Assembly: GCF_001434835.1 (NCBI RefSeq)
Contig: NZ_AZDV01000003.1
Coordinates: 1 to 64,000 of the forward strand
Origin: Levilactobacillus acidifarinae DSM 19394 = JCM 15949
GTDB taxonomy: Bacteria > Bacillota > Bacilli > Lactobacillales > Lactobacillaceae
DNA: 64,000 nucleotides
Reading direction: 5' to 3'
Position numbers and translations under genes: made by a program. Below are positions 34,936-43,228 of the stretch, piece after piece. Under the pieces are notes generated by a model that made no database searches, was not told the origin of the DNA, and saw only the letters and a program-made list of their open reading frames with translations. The stretch's first letter is position 1, and every line of letters starts with the position of its first letter.

Positions 34936-36141
34936 TTAATCGTGACCCGCAGCCGATTGGTTACCCGCCGTTTCAAACGCCTGATACGCCGCCCCAAATC
35001 GGGCCATGAACTCCGCCAGCAGTTGCGGATCCTGCCGCATCACGGTCACCGGTTCGTCGTTCGCATCGTCTCGCAAGTGTTCCGGCACCCCGTCCGTTAA
35101 CGGCCAGAAGTGGGCCACCGTAGCCGCCAAATCTGGGGCCGTTACGTGGTGGGTCACGTAAGCATCCCAGAAGCGTTTCATTTTAGCCGTCGCCGCCCGA
35201 AAATCCTGGTATTCCCGGTCGGCTTGACTCAAGTCATCCTTAAATCGTTGGATGTTTTGTTGCCGCTCCACAGATTCCGCCCCCGAGAAGGTGATTTCCC
35301 ACAATAACCACGCCAGGCCTTCCCAGAAATAATCCACCGGTAAAGTCACGTCCATCCCCAATAACGCCGGGTACGAACACAGATATAGTCCCCCGTAATC
35401 CTGCCCGTCCGTATCATCGTGTAACTTTTCGGCCCAGGGACGATCGGCTTGTCGTGGTTGGTAGGTCACTACCAAATGTTTTTGGGTGGTCCATTCGGCC
35501 AAGTCGCTAAAACTCCGTAGTTCCGTGAGAACGTCCGTCAGAATGGCTCGGACTTTAGGCTCGTCGTACTCCTCGCCCAACTGGGTCGTTAGTTCCCCGA
35601 CCATCGCCGAAAAGTTCAACGAATCATCCGTCGCCGGCAAAATGTCGGTCCACCGGTTGGTCGTCACGGGCCAGGCCCACAACGTTAATTGGTCGGCCGT
35701 TAGTTCCACGTGCTGGTTTAGATTTTCCTGATCGGATTTCGATAACGGATTCCAAACGACCGGGTAGTGGCGGTCCGTCGTAGCCGTGTGAATGATTAAT
35801 TGCGTGACGTCCTGGTAAGCCATCAAGCGATCACGCCCGTCACTTTCCCGCGGCTTAGTCATCCCAAAGGTGTGGGCGTGAAAGTGAGTGCTGGCACGGT
35901 GAATCTGTAGACCAAAGCCCACTAGGTCCTGCGACGTTGTTGCCGTTTCCTCGGGGAGTAGCCACATCTCCGTGATGGCCGGCGCATCAATAGTCACGGA
36001 TTCCACGTTTTCAAAAACCAATTCAACGGTCAGCGCCATCAGCGAGGACAAATTGACCGGTGTCGCCGCTTGCCGTAGCCGTTGCCAATAAACCCGGGTC
36101 GCCCCGGTTGAGATTTGCCGATGATAATTGTTCGGATTCAT
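34936..36141 (-). CDS. unrecognised 401-aa soluble protein
   Basis: 401 residues with no signal peptide or membrane segment. I do not recognise the family. It is rich in Trp, Asp and Thr and reads as a globular alpha/beta protein (WEGLAWLLWEITFSGAES, VELVFENVESVTIDAP). ATG 36141 follows GAAGGAGGGAAATC. It forms an operon with the excisionase-like HTH gene, so the pair may be regulator and effector. Nothing in the sequence points to catalysis. Confidence 0.6.
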   Translation of the reverse strand: MNPNNYHRQISTGATRVYWQRLRQAATPVNLSSLMALTVELVFENVESVTIDAPAITEMWLLPEETATTSQDLVGFGLQIHRASTHFHAHTFGMTKPRESDGRDRLMAYQDVTQLIIHTATTDRHYPVVWNPLSKSDQENLNQHVELTADQLTLWAWPVTTNRWTDILPATDDSLNFSAMVGELTTQLGEEYDEPKVRAILTDVLTELRSFSDLAEWTTQKHLVVTYQPRQADRPWAEKLHDDTDGQDYGGLYLCSYPALLGMDVTLPVDYFWEGLAWLLWEITFSGAESVERQQNIQRFKDDLSQADREYQDFRAATAKMKRFWDAYVTHHVTAPDLAATVAHFWPLTDGVPEHLRDDANDEPVTVMRQDPQLLAEFMARFGAAYQAFETAGNQSAAGHD

Positions 36142-36496
36142 GATTTCCCTCCTTCAATCCTTTTCGTCCCCTATCATAGTCACCCCGACCAGTCAAAACT
36201 GGTTTAACGTCTTACAAATTTATTAATACAAAAGAAGACACATAATGTCCTTTCCCCATTAGAGAACACCGCCACAGTGTTTGGTCTTTCCGCACACGAA
36301 GCCTTGTCCCGTCACCCATCAACGCCCTTTAGGGGCCAGCACTTTGGGCTAACATTTAATTTTTCCGTTTTTAAAATTAATCACCGTCCATAACCATCAC
36401 AGTCCATTCATCGTCATCTCACCATACCAACGGCATTTCAAATAGTTTATAATGAAGCGTAATTGTCACCATTCATTAACTAAAGGAGGGGTCCCC
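36142..36496. promoter_or_regulatory. divergent intergenic region upstream of the Ugp-like operon
   Basis: Contains TATAAT at 36448-36453, with a weak -35 17 bp upstream, directed at the ABC operon, and AT-rich patches. I see no gene and no Pho-like box. Confidence 0.4.
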
Positions 36497-37549
36497 GTGC
36501 AAGTTCAGTTCACCGATATCACCTTACGTTACGCCCAACAAACCGTGCTTGACCGCCTCAATTTCACGGTGCAAGACGGCGAACTGGTGGCTTTACTGGG
36601 GCCCAGTGGCAGCGGGAAAACCACCTTACTCAACCTGTTAGCCGGCCTCCTAACCCCTAGTGCCGGGCACCTACTTTTTAACGGGACCGACGTGACCCAT
36701 CAGGACCCGCGGCACCGTCACGTTGGGATGGTCTTTCAAGACTACGCCTTATATCCGCACCTCAGCGTCCTAGACAACATCGCCTTTCCCCTCAAGATGG
36801 CTCACGTCAACCGGGCTACCCGTTATGCTCAGGCCCAGAAATACGCCCAACTGGTCCACGTTGACGATCAATTAACCAAGTTTCCTCGGGCCCTATCCGG
36901 GGGGCAACAGCAGCGCGTCGCCCTAGCCCGGACCCTCATCAAGCAGCCCGCTTTACTGCTCCTCGACGAACCCTTGTCCAACCTCGACGCCGCTTTACGA
37001 CTCGAACTACGCGATGAAATTCGCCGAATCCAACGGCTGACCGGGGTCACCACCCTGCTAGTTACTCACGACCAGGACGACGCCCTTAGAATCGCTGACC
37101 GGATCATTGTGTTAGCCAACGGGCGGATCCAACAAAGCGGGACGGGTGCGGCACTTTATCGCCACCCGCAAAACCAGTTCGTCGCCCAATTCATCGGCAC
37201 CCCTCCCATTAACCTAATCGATGTGGCCGCCATCCGCCCCTTTATCCACGCGGAGATTCCCCCGGAGCGCCTCCAACAGGCGGCCACCTTCGGCATTCGA
37301 AGCGAGGCGCTCACTTTTACTACTACCAACCAACCCATTTTAGGTCAGCTCCCCATTACTCTCGAGCGTCAGCTTCAAATTGGCCGGGACCAGCAAACCC
37401 TCGTTCACTCTCCGATCGGTCGCCTGATCAGTTCCCAAGTTCCTTTAACTGGGACTCAATCCCCAACGACCCTGTTTTTACAGGCAGCCGGTAGCTTTCT
37501 ATTTGCCGCCGACGGGCGTTGCCTCTGGGACGGTGATGCCGATGCTTAA
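36497..37549 (+). CDS. ABC importer ATP-binding protein (UgpC/MalK type)
   Basis: 350-residue ATPase that powers an MsmX/UgpC-type importer. I start it at GTG 36497 because AAAGGAGGGG lies 6 nt upstream; the open frame begins 45 bp earlier. Walker A is GPSGSGKTT, the signature LSGGQQQR, Walker B LLLLDEPLSNLD, with an H-loop in VTHDQDDALR. The C-terminal about 110 residues form a shortened OB-like regulatory domain. It is the first gene of a four-gene operon with two permeases and a binding protein. Confidence 0.92.
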   Translation: MQVQFTDITLRYAQQTVLDRLNFTVQDGELVALLGPSGSGKTTLLNLLAGLLTPSAGHLLFNGTDVTHQDPRHRHVGMVFQDYALYPHLSVLDNIAFPLKMAHVNRATRYAQAQKYAQLVHVDDQLTKFPRALSGGQQQRVALARTLIKQPALLLLDEPLSNLDAALRLELRDEIRRIQRLTGVTTLLVTHDQDDALRIADRIIVLANGRIQQSGTGAALYRHPQNQFVAQFIGTPPINLIDVAAIRPFIHAEIPPERLQQAATFGIRSEALTFTTTNQPILGQLPITLERQLQIGRDQQTLVHSPIGRLISSQVPLTGTQSPTTLFLQAAGSFLFAADGRCLWDGDADA

Positions 37550-38441
37550 CGCTAAACCGACCCTCAAATCCACCCTCATCGCGCTTCTCTATCTGGCCCC
37601 CCTGCTCCTAATCGTGGGCGTCTTTACGCTATGGCCGTTAATCACCACGTTTCTGATGAGTGGCTACACCCACTACAACTACTTTACCAACCATGTCGGT
37701 GGTCTCGGAATGGTCAATTTTCAGTTTCTCTGGCACGACCCCGACTTTCACTTAGCCCTCCGTAACACCCTCTTTTTCGTGATTGGGGTGGTCCCCGCCA
37801 CGGTGTTCCTCGCCCTCGGGGCCGCCCTATTATTAAATCGGCTCCCCCAACTAGCTACTTTTTTTCGCACGGTCTACTTTCTTCCGTTCGTCACCTCAAC
37901 CGTGGCGATCTCGTTGGTCTGGAACTGGCTATTTCACCGGGACAACGGCCTGCTTAACGCGTTATTACGAACCCATGTTGACTGGCTCAACGACCCCCAC
38001 TATGCGCTGGGCGCCCTGATCATCGTCTGTATCTGGCAAAATCTCGGTTTCAATATCATCCTGTTTCTCGCCGGTCTTAACCATCTCGATCCCCGCTACC
38101 AGGCAGCCGCCAACCTCGACGGCGCTTCGACCTGGCAACGACTAACCAACGTCACCTGGCCGTTACTCACGCCCATGACCGTGCTCATCACGGTCAACGC
38201 CATCATCACCAACTTCAAGGTCTTCAACCAGATCTACGCGTTGTTTCACGGAACCGCGGGGCCGGCTAACGCCGATATTACGCTGATGTACTACCTCTAC
38301 CAGAAGTTTTACGTGGAGAATCAGTACCCCGTTGCCGCGGCCTGTGGCGTGGTATTGTTCGGGTTGATTCTTCTAATCACCGGCTTAGCGGCGCTTTACT
38401 TTCACCGGCACGCCTGGTGGCGAGGGGGCCAACGCGGATGA
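37536..38441 (+). CDS. ABC importer permease (UgpA/MalF type)
   Basis: Membrane permease of about 300 residues with six helices and the EAA coupling loop AANLDGASTWQRLTNVTWPL. The start ATG 37536 overlaps the end of the ATPase gene by 14 bp; ATG 37542 is an alternative. It pairs with the next permease to form the channel. Confidence 0.9.
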   Translation: MPMLNAKPTLKSTLIALLYLAPLLLIVGVFTLWPLITTFLMSGYTHYNYFTNHVGGLGMVNFQFLWHDPDFHLALRNTLFFVIGVVPATVFLALGAALLLNRLPQLATFFRTVYFLPFVTSTVAISLVWNWLFHRDNGLLNALLRTHVDWLNDPHYALGALIIVCIWQNLGFNIILFLAGLNHLDPRYQAAANLDGASTWQRLTNVTWPLLTPMTVLITVNAIITNFKVFNQIYALFHGTAGPANADITLMYYLYQKFYVENQYPVAAACGVVLFGLILLITGLAALYFHRHAWWRGGQRG

Positions 38442-39256
38442 AATCAGTTAAACTCAGTCTGACCTACCTGGTCTTAACCTTGGGTGCGCTCACCATGTTA
38501 CTGCCCTTTGTCTGGATGCTAGTCACCAGTTTACAACCGGCGGCGACCACGTTCACCGGACCGCAGCTACGCTTACCGCCCGCCTGGCAATGGCTCAACT
38601 ACCCGCGAGCTTGGCACGCCGCGCCGTTTGCCAGATACTGCTTGAACTCTTTAGTCGTAACGCTCACCACCACGGTCGGCCAACTGGTGACCAGTATTCT
38701 GGCTGCTTTCGCCTTCACTCACCTGCGCTTCTACGGCCGCCGGATTCTCTTTAACGGCCTGATCGCCCTGATGATGGTTCCCGGGGAACTCTTATTAATT
38801 CCCAACTTTATCACCATGACTCGTCTGCACTGGGTGGACACCTATGCGGCCCTCATCATCCCCTGGCTGGCCAGCATCTTTGCCATGTTTACGTTGCGTC
38901 AGGCCTTTAACACCGCTTCGGCGACCACCTACTACGCCGCGCGTCTCGACGGGGCCAGCAACTGGCAGTATCTCTGGCAGATTCTGGTCCCCGCTAATCG
39001 TCCGACGATCACCGCAGTCGCCGTGTTACAGATTATTGGCTCCTGGAACGCCTTCATGTGGCCACTCATCATCACCAATTTCCCCCGCCTCCGAACCTTA
39101 CCGGTGGGGCTAGTCACCTTTACTAGCGAGACGGGCACCGATTACCCGTTACTAATGGCCGCCACGGTCTTCGTCATCTTCCCACTACTGATCTTGTACC
39201 TGTTCTTACAAAAATACCTTATCGCCGGCATCACCCGAGCGAACTTGAAAGGATAA
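38438..39256 (+). CDS. ABC importer permease (UgpE/MalG type)
   Basis: 272-residue permease with six helices and EAA loop AARLDGASNWQYLWQILVPA. ATG 38438 overlaps the previous stop as ATGA and follows GAGGGGG; an upstream ATG at 38417 would only extend it inside the previous gene. It is the second channel subunit. Confidence 0.9.
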   Translation: MKSVKLSLTYLVLTLGALTMLLPFVWMLVTSLQPAATTFTGPQLRLPPAWQWLNYPRAWHAAPFARYCLNSLVVTLTTTVGQLVTSILAAFAFTHLRFYGRRILFNGLIALMMVPGELLLIPNFITMTRLHWVDTYAALIIPWLASIFAMFTLRQAFNTASATTYYAARLDGASNWQYLWQILVPANRPTITAVAVLQIIGSWNAFMWPLIITNFPRLRTLPVGLVTFTSETGTDYPLLMAATVFVIFPLLILYLFLQKYLIAGITRANLKG

Positions 39257-39265
39257 TCCACCATT

Positions 39266-40522
39266 ATGAAACGACTTCGCCAATTTCTCCTCTTAGGCCT
39301 GGGTCTGTTGACCGTGAGTACGCTAACGGCCTGCGCTCAATCTCACGCCACAACAACTAAGCCCGTCACCATCACCTTCTGGCACGGGATGACCGACCAA
39401 CACCAGGTCACCCTTAACCACCTCATCAGTCAATTCAACCACTCGCAAACCCGCTATAAGGTCGTCGCCAGTGGTCAGGGAAATTTTGCCAACCTTCAAC
39501 AAAAAATTACGGCGGCGGCTAAGTCCCAGACCCTGCCCACCATCGCCCAAACCGCCTACACCAACGTACCGACCTACGTCCAAGGAGGCTTCGTGACGCC
39601 GTTAACCCCCTACCTCAAGACTAGCGACCTAAAGGACGTCTACCCGGTCTTCTTGGATTCGGCCAGTTATCGGGGGAAGACCTACGCGTTTCCGTTCTCC
39701 AAATCGGCTCGGGTTTTGTTCTATAACCGCAAGCTATTAGCACAAACCGGACTGCGCATTCCTAAGACCTGGTCCGAACTCGCGCAGGACGGTGAAAAGG
39801 TTCAGGTACAGGGACTGACCGGCGTGGCCTTTGACCAAAGTTTCATGAGCGAACTCGACGACTTGATTCAACAGACCGGCACGCCGCTAGTCTCCGACAA
39901 GCTTAAGGTTAACGCCAACAGTCAGTCGGCCTTGCGCGCGACCCACGTCATCACCGATATGCTGAACGCCAAAACCGCCACGACTGCCGGGACGGACGGC
40001 TACGGCAGCACCCAGTTCTTTGCCGGGAAAACCCTCTTTTACTGCGGGTCATCGGCGGCCATCCCCATCGTCCAGGCCAGTGCGCCCAAGGGACTCAAGT
40101 GGGGCACGGCCCCACTGCCCAGTTATCGGGGGCGCCACGCCACGTCGATTGCCGGTAACGATCTAGTGCTGTTCAAGTCCGCTTCCACCGCGCAACGCAA
40201 GGTCGCCGCGGCCTTCATGAAATTTATGCTCGCCAAGCCACAGACCACCTATTGGGCGCAAAAGACCGGATATTTGCCGTTGACTAAGGCCGCCCAAAAG
40301 GACGCCAATTATCAGCACTACCTGGCCCAGCACCCAACCGCTAAGGCGGCCAATCAATCATTGCCCTTTGGGTTTCAAGACGTCGCTTTTCTGGGCTACC
40401 CGCAGTACCTCGTAGCCCTTAGCCAAGCGACCGACAAGATGGCCAGCCAGCACCAGTCCCCCAAAAAGGCTATGGGTACCTTACAAACCCAAACCGAAAA
40501 AATCATCCAGCAAAACCGTTAA
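39266..40522 (+). CDS. ABC importer lipoprotein binding protein (UgpB-like)
   Basis: 418-residue extracellular solute-binding lipoprotein. Signal peptide MKRLRQFLLLGLGLLTVSTL ends in a lipobox with Cys in TACAQ. The mature part begins with ITFWHGMTDQ and has ASYRGKTYAFPFSKSARVLFYN, the pattern of UgpB-type proteins for sn-glycerol-3-phosphate or glycerophosphodiesters. Family 1 proteins also bind oligosaccharides, so the ligand is an inference. The gene order ATPase-permease-permease-binding protein, with gaps or overlaps under 15 bp, marks one operon. Confidence 0.88.
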   Translation: MKRLRQFLLLGLGLLTVSTLTACAQSHATTTKPVTITFWHGMTDQHQVTLNHLISQFNHSQTRYKVVASGQGNFANLQQKITAAAKSQTLPTIAQTAYTNVPTYVQGGFVTPLTPYLKTSDLKDVYPVFLDSASYRGKTYAFPFSKSARVLFYNRKLLAQTGLRIPKTWSELAQDGEKVQVQGLTGVAFDQSFMSELDDLIQQTGTPLVSDKLKVNANSQSALRATHVITDMLNAKTATTAGTDGYGSTQFFAGKTLFYCGSSAAIPIVQASAPKGLKWGTAPLPSYRGRHATSIAGNDLVLFKSASTAQRKVAAAFMKFMLAKPQTTYWAQKTGYLPLTKAAQKDANYQHYLAQHPTAKAANQSLPFGFQDVAFLGYPQYLVALSQATDKMASQHQSPKKAMGTLQTQTEKIIQQNR

Positions 40523-40527
40523 CGTTA

Positions 40528-40575
40528 AAATCGGCTTCACCCCACGTGATTAGTGTGGGGTGAAGCCGATTTATT
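40528..40575 (+). terminator. terminator of the Ugp-like operon
   Basis: Perfect stem of about 16 bp starting ATCGGCTTCACCCCAC, with a TTTATTT tail. Confidence 0.85.
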
Positions 40576-40647
40576 TAGGCCTAATTACCAGGGGCTATGC
40601 TCAACTCCCCCGTGAACCAGCGTTTAGTCCGCTAGTGTTACCAGTCC

Positions 40648-41472
40648 TTAGTAGTCTTCGTTAATGGCGTTGTAGATGGTGTCGCCTTTTTGAGCCCAGC
40701 CAATCCCAATCTTAGTCGATTCCGGATACAATAGGTTGTCCCGGTGGCCCCAGTTAGAATCCGCATCATCGTACAGGTACTCATAAGACGCCCGTTTCCC
40801 AACACCCAGCGGATCATTACCACTTTCCATGTAGAGACATTCCGAAACGCCCGAAGTAATCCCGAATTGAGGGGCCCGGTCAAAGGCAATAAAGTTCCCC
40901 GCCTGGTCGTAATGGTCAATATCGCCGAGTTCCTTAGAATCGTTAGCTCGACTGGCCGCCAGTTGCATGAACTGACTATCGATCACTAACGGCGCCGCGT
41001 GCTTTTGGGCCCGGTACTTGTTTACCGCGGCCAAGAAATCTTGGTTCGCCTGGGCTTGCCAATCCGTCGTGACCGTTGACTTGGCCGGGGTGGTCGTGTT
41101 CGTCGCTGGGGTCGTTACCTTAGTCGCCGTCTTGGCTGGTTTAACCGGCGCCTTCTTCAGGTAACCGTGCCAGAGCCAGCCCTTAAACTTCTGATTGCTT
41201 ATGTAGTAATACACCGCCGCGTGCCGGCCCTTTTGAATCTTCGCGTGCTTCGTGACGTAGAGGGTCGCGTGTTTAGTGGCCTTGGCCTGCGCACGAACCT
41301 TGGTCAGTTTAGTGGACGTATAGATTTTCCCCTTAGTCGCGTGGTACCCTCGCTTGGTGACCTTGGTGACTTTCAGCGTCCGTGTCTTGGCTTGTGTCGG
41401 CACGGGCGCTACCGTGGCAACCCCCAGGAAGGTCGTCAACCCGACCACGCCGACCAGTTTCATTAACTTCAT
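40648..41472 (-). CDS. secreted CAP/SCP-domain protein with SH3-like module
   Basis: 274 residues. Signal peptide (MKLMKLVGVVGLTTFLGVAT..TQA), an N-terminal Lys/Thr-rich wall-binding-like module (about 30-108: KGKIYTSTKL..YISNQKFKGW), a Thr/Pro linker, then a CAP (cysteine-rich secretory/PR-1) domain with AAVNKYRAQKHAAPL and WGHRDNLLYP. The N-terminal module is related to that of the 232-aa secreted protein nearby. The biological role of bacterial CAP proteins is largely unknown. It has its own promoter, sharing an element with the 42330-43028 gene. Confidence 0.82.
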   Translation of the reverse strand: MKLMKLVGVVGLTTFLGVATVAPVPTQAKTRTLKVTKVTKRGYHATKGKIYTSTKLTKVRAQAKATKHATLYVTKHAKIQKGRHAAVYYYISNQKFKGWLWHGYLKKAPVKPAKTATKVTTPATNTTTPAKSTVTTDWQAQANQDFLAAVNKYRAQKHAAPLVIDSQFMQLAASRANDSKELGDIDHYDQAGNFIAFDRAPQFGITSGVSECLYMESGNDPLGVGKRASYEYLYDDADSNWGHRDNLLYPESTKIGIGWAQKGDTIYNAINEDY

Positions 41473-41527
41473 AATGTTCCTCCGATCGTTTATGTTTGAC
41501 TGAAATCGGTTTCAATCAACGCTATTG

Positions 41528-41559
41528 ATTATACCCCGGTCCCCTGTCATAATTTGGCA
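41528..41559 (-). promoter_or_regulatory. promoter of the CAP gene with shared palindromic element
   Basis: TATAAT on the minus strand (41528-41533), and the imperfect palindrome TGTCATAATTTGGCA at 41545-41559 where a -35 would be. The same combination with identical spacing occurs at 43115-43146. Confidence 0.5.
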
Positions 41560-41585
41560 TCTAAACCGGTAAACCAAAAGCTTTT

Positions 41586-41624
41586 CAAAAAATTAGCCAA
41601 CCAAATAATTTTCAGGTGACTAAT
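41586..41624 (-). terminator. terminator after the 49-aa ORF
   Basis: Imperfect stem ATTAGTCACC / GGTTGGCTAAT with six U on the minus strand. It is homologous to 43174-43212. Confidence 0.65.
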
Positions 41625-41637
41625 CTGCTGTTAATCC

Positions 41638-41787
41638 TTAAAAATTTAAGAAGTAATCCCGCGCGGCGGTCAATTCGTCGCCCATCCGATTCACTAAAGA
41701 CCGCTGCGACATCCCAATGTTTATGTCGAAAAGGGCCATGAGTGAACCCGTAACGAGGTCCAAGGCCAACCCGTTTCCCATACCCAT
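41638..41787 (-). CDS. small ORF with WYL-regulator-derived C-terminus
   Basis: 49 codons from ATG 41787, preceded by GGAAAGGGAG, 25 bp after the stop of the 42253-41813 gene. The N-terminal 30 residues (MGMGNGLALDLVTGSLMALF) match nothing I know. The last 19 read SLVNRMGDELTAARDYFLNF, apart from a residue or two, like the end of the WYL protein (SLVNRMRDELTAARDQYLNF). The DNA after the stop is also duplicated. It may be a hybrid gene or a pseudogene remnant. Confidence 0.5.
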   Translation of the reverse strand: MGMGNGLALDLVTGSLMALFDINIGMSQRSLVNRMGDELTAARDYFLNF

Positions 41788-41812
41788 GTGCTAACTCCCT
41801 TTCCTGTTGGGG

Positions 41813-42253
41813 TTAATCCGCCGCACGGGCAAGCGGCATGGTGTGGTAGTAAGTGTAGCCGTTAAGATTGACCAATGCCGCCGTTCGTTTGCCGTCCACT
41901 TTTTCGGTGGTCAGGTAGCTAAAATCATCGTACTTTTGTTTCGGGGTAAAGAAACCGAAAACGGCGTGGTTCTGCCGCTTATCGTGCCGAACGACCAGCT
42001 TTTTGCCCTTAAGTTGGTGGGCCAATTGCCACTTGCCATTGGTTTGTTGGTACCAGCGAACGGCGTGCTTCTGGATCACCATCTTCCCGGCCCAGGCCGT
42101 GCGCGAATACCAAGTACCCCGGGCCTTCACGGGCGTTGTTTTAGTGGTGTAACGGGTCTTAGCCTGGGCGGACTGGGACGAGTTTAGTGCGTAGCCGCCC
42201 CCGATGAGTCCGAGACTAACTAAAGCCAGCCACCAAATATTTTTGAATTTCAT
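41813..42253 (-). CDS. small secreted protein
   Basis: 146 residues from ATG 42253, which follows GGAGGTATTCAG; the frame extends upstream without a better start. Signal peptide MKFKNIWWLALVSLGLIGGG ends at AQA. The mature part is basic, rich in Lys/Trp/Tyr and beta-type (TWYSRTAWAGKM, YTYYHTMPLARA), similar in style to the small SH3-like secreted proteins of lactobacilli. No firm family. It is followed by the 49-aa ORF in the same direction. Confidence 0.7.
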   Translation of the reverse strand: MKFKNIWWLALVSLGLIGGGYALNSSQSAQAKTRYTTKTTPVKARGTWYSRTAWAGKMVIQKHAVRWYQQTNGKWQLAHQLKGKKLVVRHDKRQNHAVFGFFTPKQKYDDFSYLTTEKVDGKRTAALVNLNGYTYYHTMPLARAAD

Positions 42254-42329
42254 CTGAATACCTCCATTTCTGAGCGTACACGAAAGACACCATTTTTCGC
42301 GTAAAACGCTCAAATGATGTCTTGACGAT

Positions 42330-43028
42330 TTAGAGATCGGCGATTAGGCCACCGAGGGTGTTACTGAAAGTTTCTAATGTACTAGAAGCATCGCTATCCC
42401 AATCATCGGAAATTTGCAGTGCATCCACCTTTTTTGCCATAGCCGCTAAATCGGCATTTTGTGTTTTACTAAAACGCCCCTTGTAGACATCGTAAATATT
42501 AAGAAGTCCGGCTTGGATTTTTCGCATATCCTCTGCATGCCAGTTATAGTCATTACCCACCAAAGCGTTACCTAAATCGCTATACGTATCCCGATTATTT
42601 ACTATATCTTGCACTTTAGCACTACCACTCGACAGTGCCGCCCTGTTCGTCGCAATCAGATCATTTTTCATCTGTTTGGGCTTGTTGAACGGCGCCTTGC
42701 CGTTCGTTAAGTATTTGCTGTAAACCCAGCCTCGCTTGGCGCCGGACTTGATGTAGGTCACATAAGCCTTCTTACCGTGCTTCTTAACCACGGCCTTCTT
42801 GGTGGCGTACCAAGTCGTGTAGCGGTAATTCTTCAGTTTGTGGCTGACCTTGCTTAACTTCACCCCACTGTAGATGTTACCCTGTCGACCGTGAACCGCC
42901 TTAGACGCAATGTTCCGTGTCGATAACACCTTAGTCTTGCTAGCCGCATTCGCCGTTAAAGGTGCGCCGGCAACCGTCATGGTCAAGCCCATGGCGACCA
43001 CTAAACCCGTTTTAACCAATTTTTGCAT
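42330..43028 (-). CDS. secreted protein with SH3-like module
   Basis: 232 residues. Signal peptide MQKLVKTGLVVAMGLTMTVA..ANA, then an SH3-like basic module (about 40-108: GRQGNIYSGVKL..KRGWVYSKYL) matching the N-terminal module of the CAP protein, and a helical acidic C-terminal domain (about 115-232) of unknown type. The shared module probably binds the wall. A promoter with the shared palindrome lies upstream. The WYL regulator gene is next upstream. Confidence 0.75.
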   Translation of the reverse strand: MQKLVKTGLVVAMGLTMTVAGAPLTANAASKTKVLSTRNIASKAVHGRQGNIYSGVKLSKVSHKLKNYRYTTWYATKKAVVKKHGKKAYVTYIKSGAKRGWVYSKYLTNGKAPFNKPKQMKNDLIATNRAALSSGSAKVQDIVNNRDTYSDLGNALVGNDYNWHAEDMRKIQAGLLNIYDVYKGRFSKTQNADLAAMAKKVDALQISDDWDSDASSTLETFSNTLGGLIADL

Positions 43029-43114
43029 GAGTCAATTCCTCCCAAACTTTTTTCGACTGCCCCCTACCTTCCCCAATACAGCGAGAATGGTACCGGTGTC
43101 AATCACTGAGAACC

Positions 43115-43146
43115 ATTATACAAAGTGGGCACGTCATAATTTGGCA
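43115..43146 (-). promoter_or_regulatory. promoter of the 232-aa secreted protein with shared palindromic element
   Basis: TATAAT on the minus strand (43115-43120) and CGTCATAATTTGGCA (43132-43146), in the same 12-bp offset as at 41528-41559. It may be an operator for the adjacent WYL regulator, or simply duplicated DNA. Confidence 0.5.
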
Positions 43147-43173
43147 CCTAAACCGGTAAATCAAAAGTTTTTC

Positions 43174-43212
43174 AAAAAAATTAGCCACCCAAATCATTTT
43201 TGGATGACTAAT
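43174..43212 (-). terminator. terminator of the WYL regulator gene
   Basis: Stem ATTAGTCATCC / GGGTGGCTAAT with seven U on the minus strand. Confidence 0.7.
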
Positions 43213-43228
43213 TCGGTCATGATAACCG

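Noticed and set aside
36868-37338. Minus-strand frames within the ABC ATPase gene
   Set aside because: Antisense shadows of an intact ATPase with all motifs.
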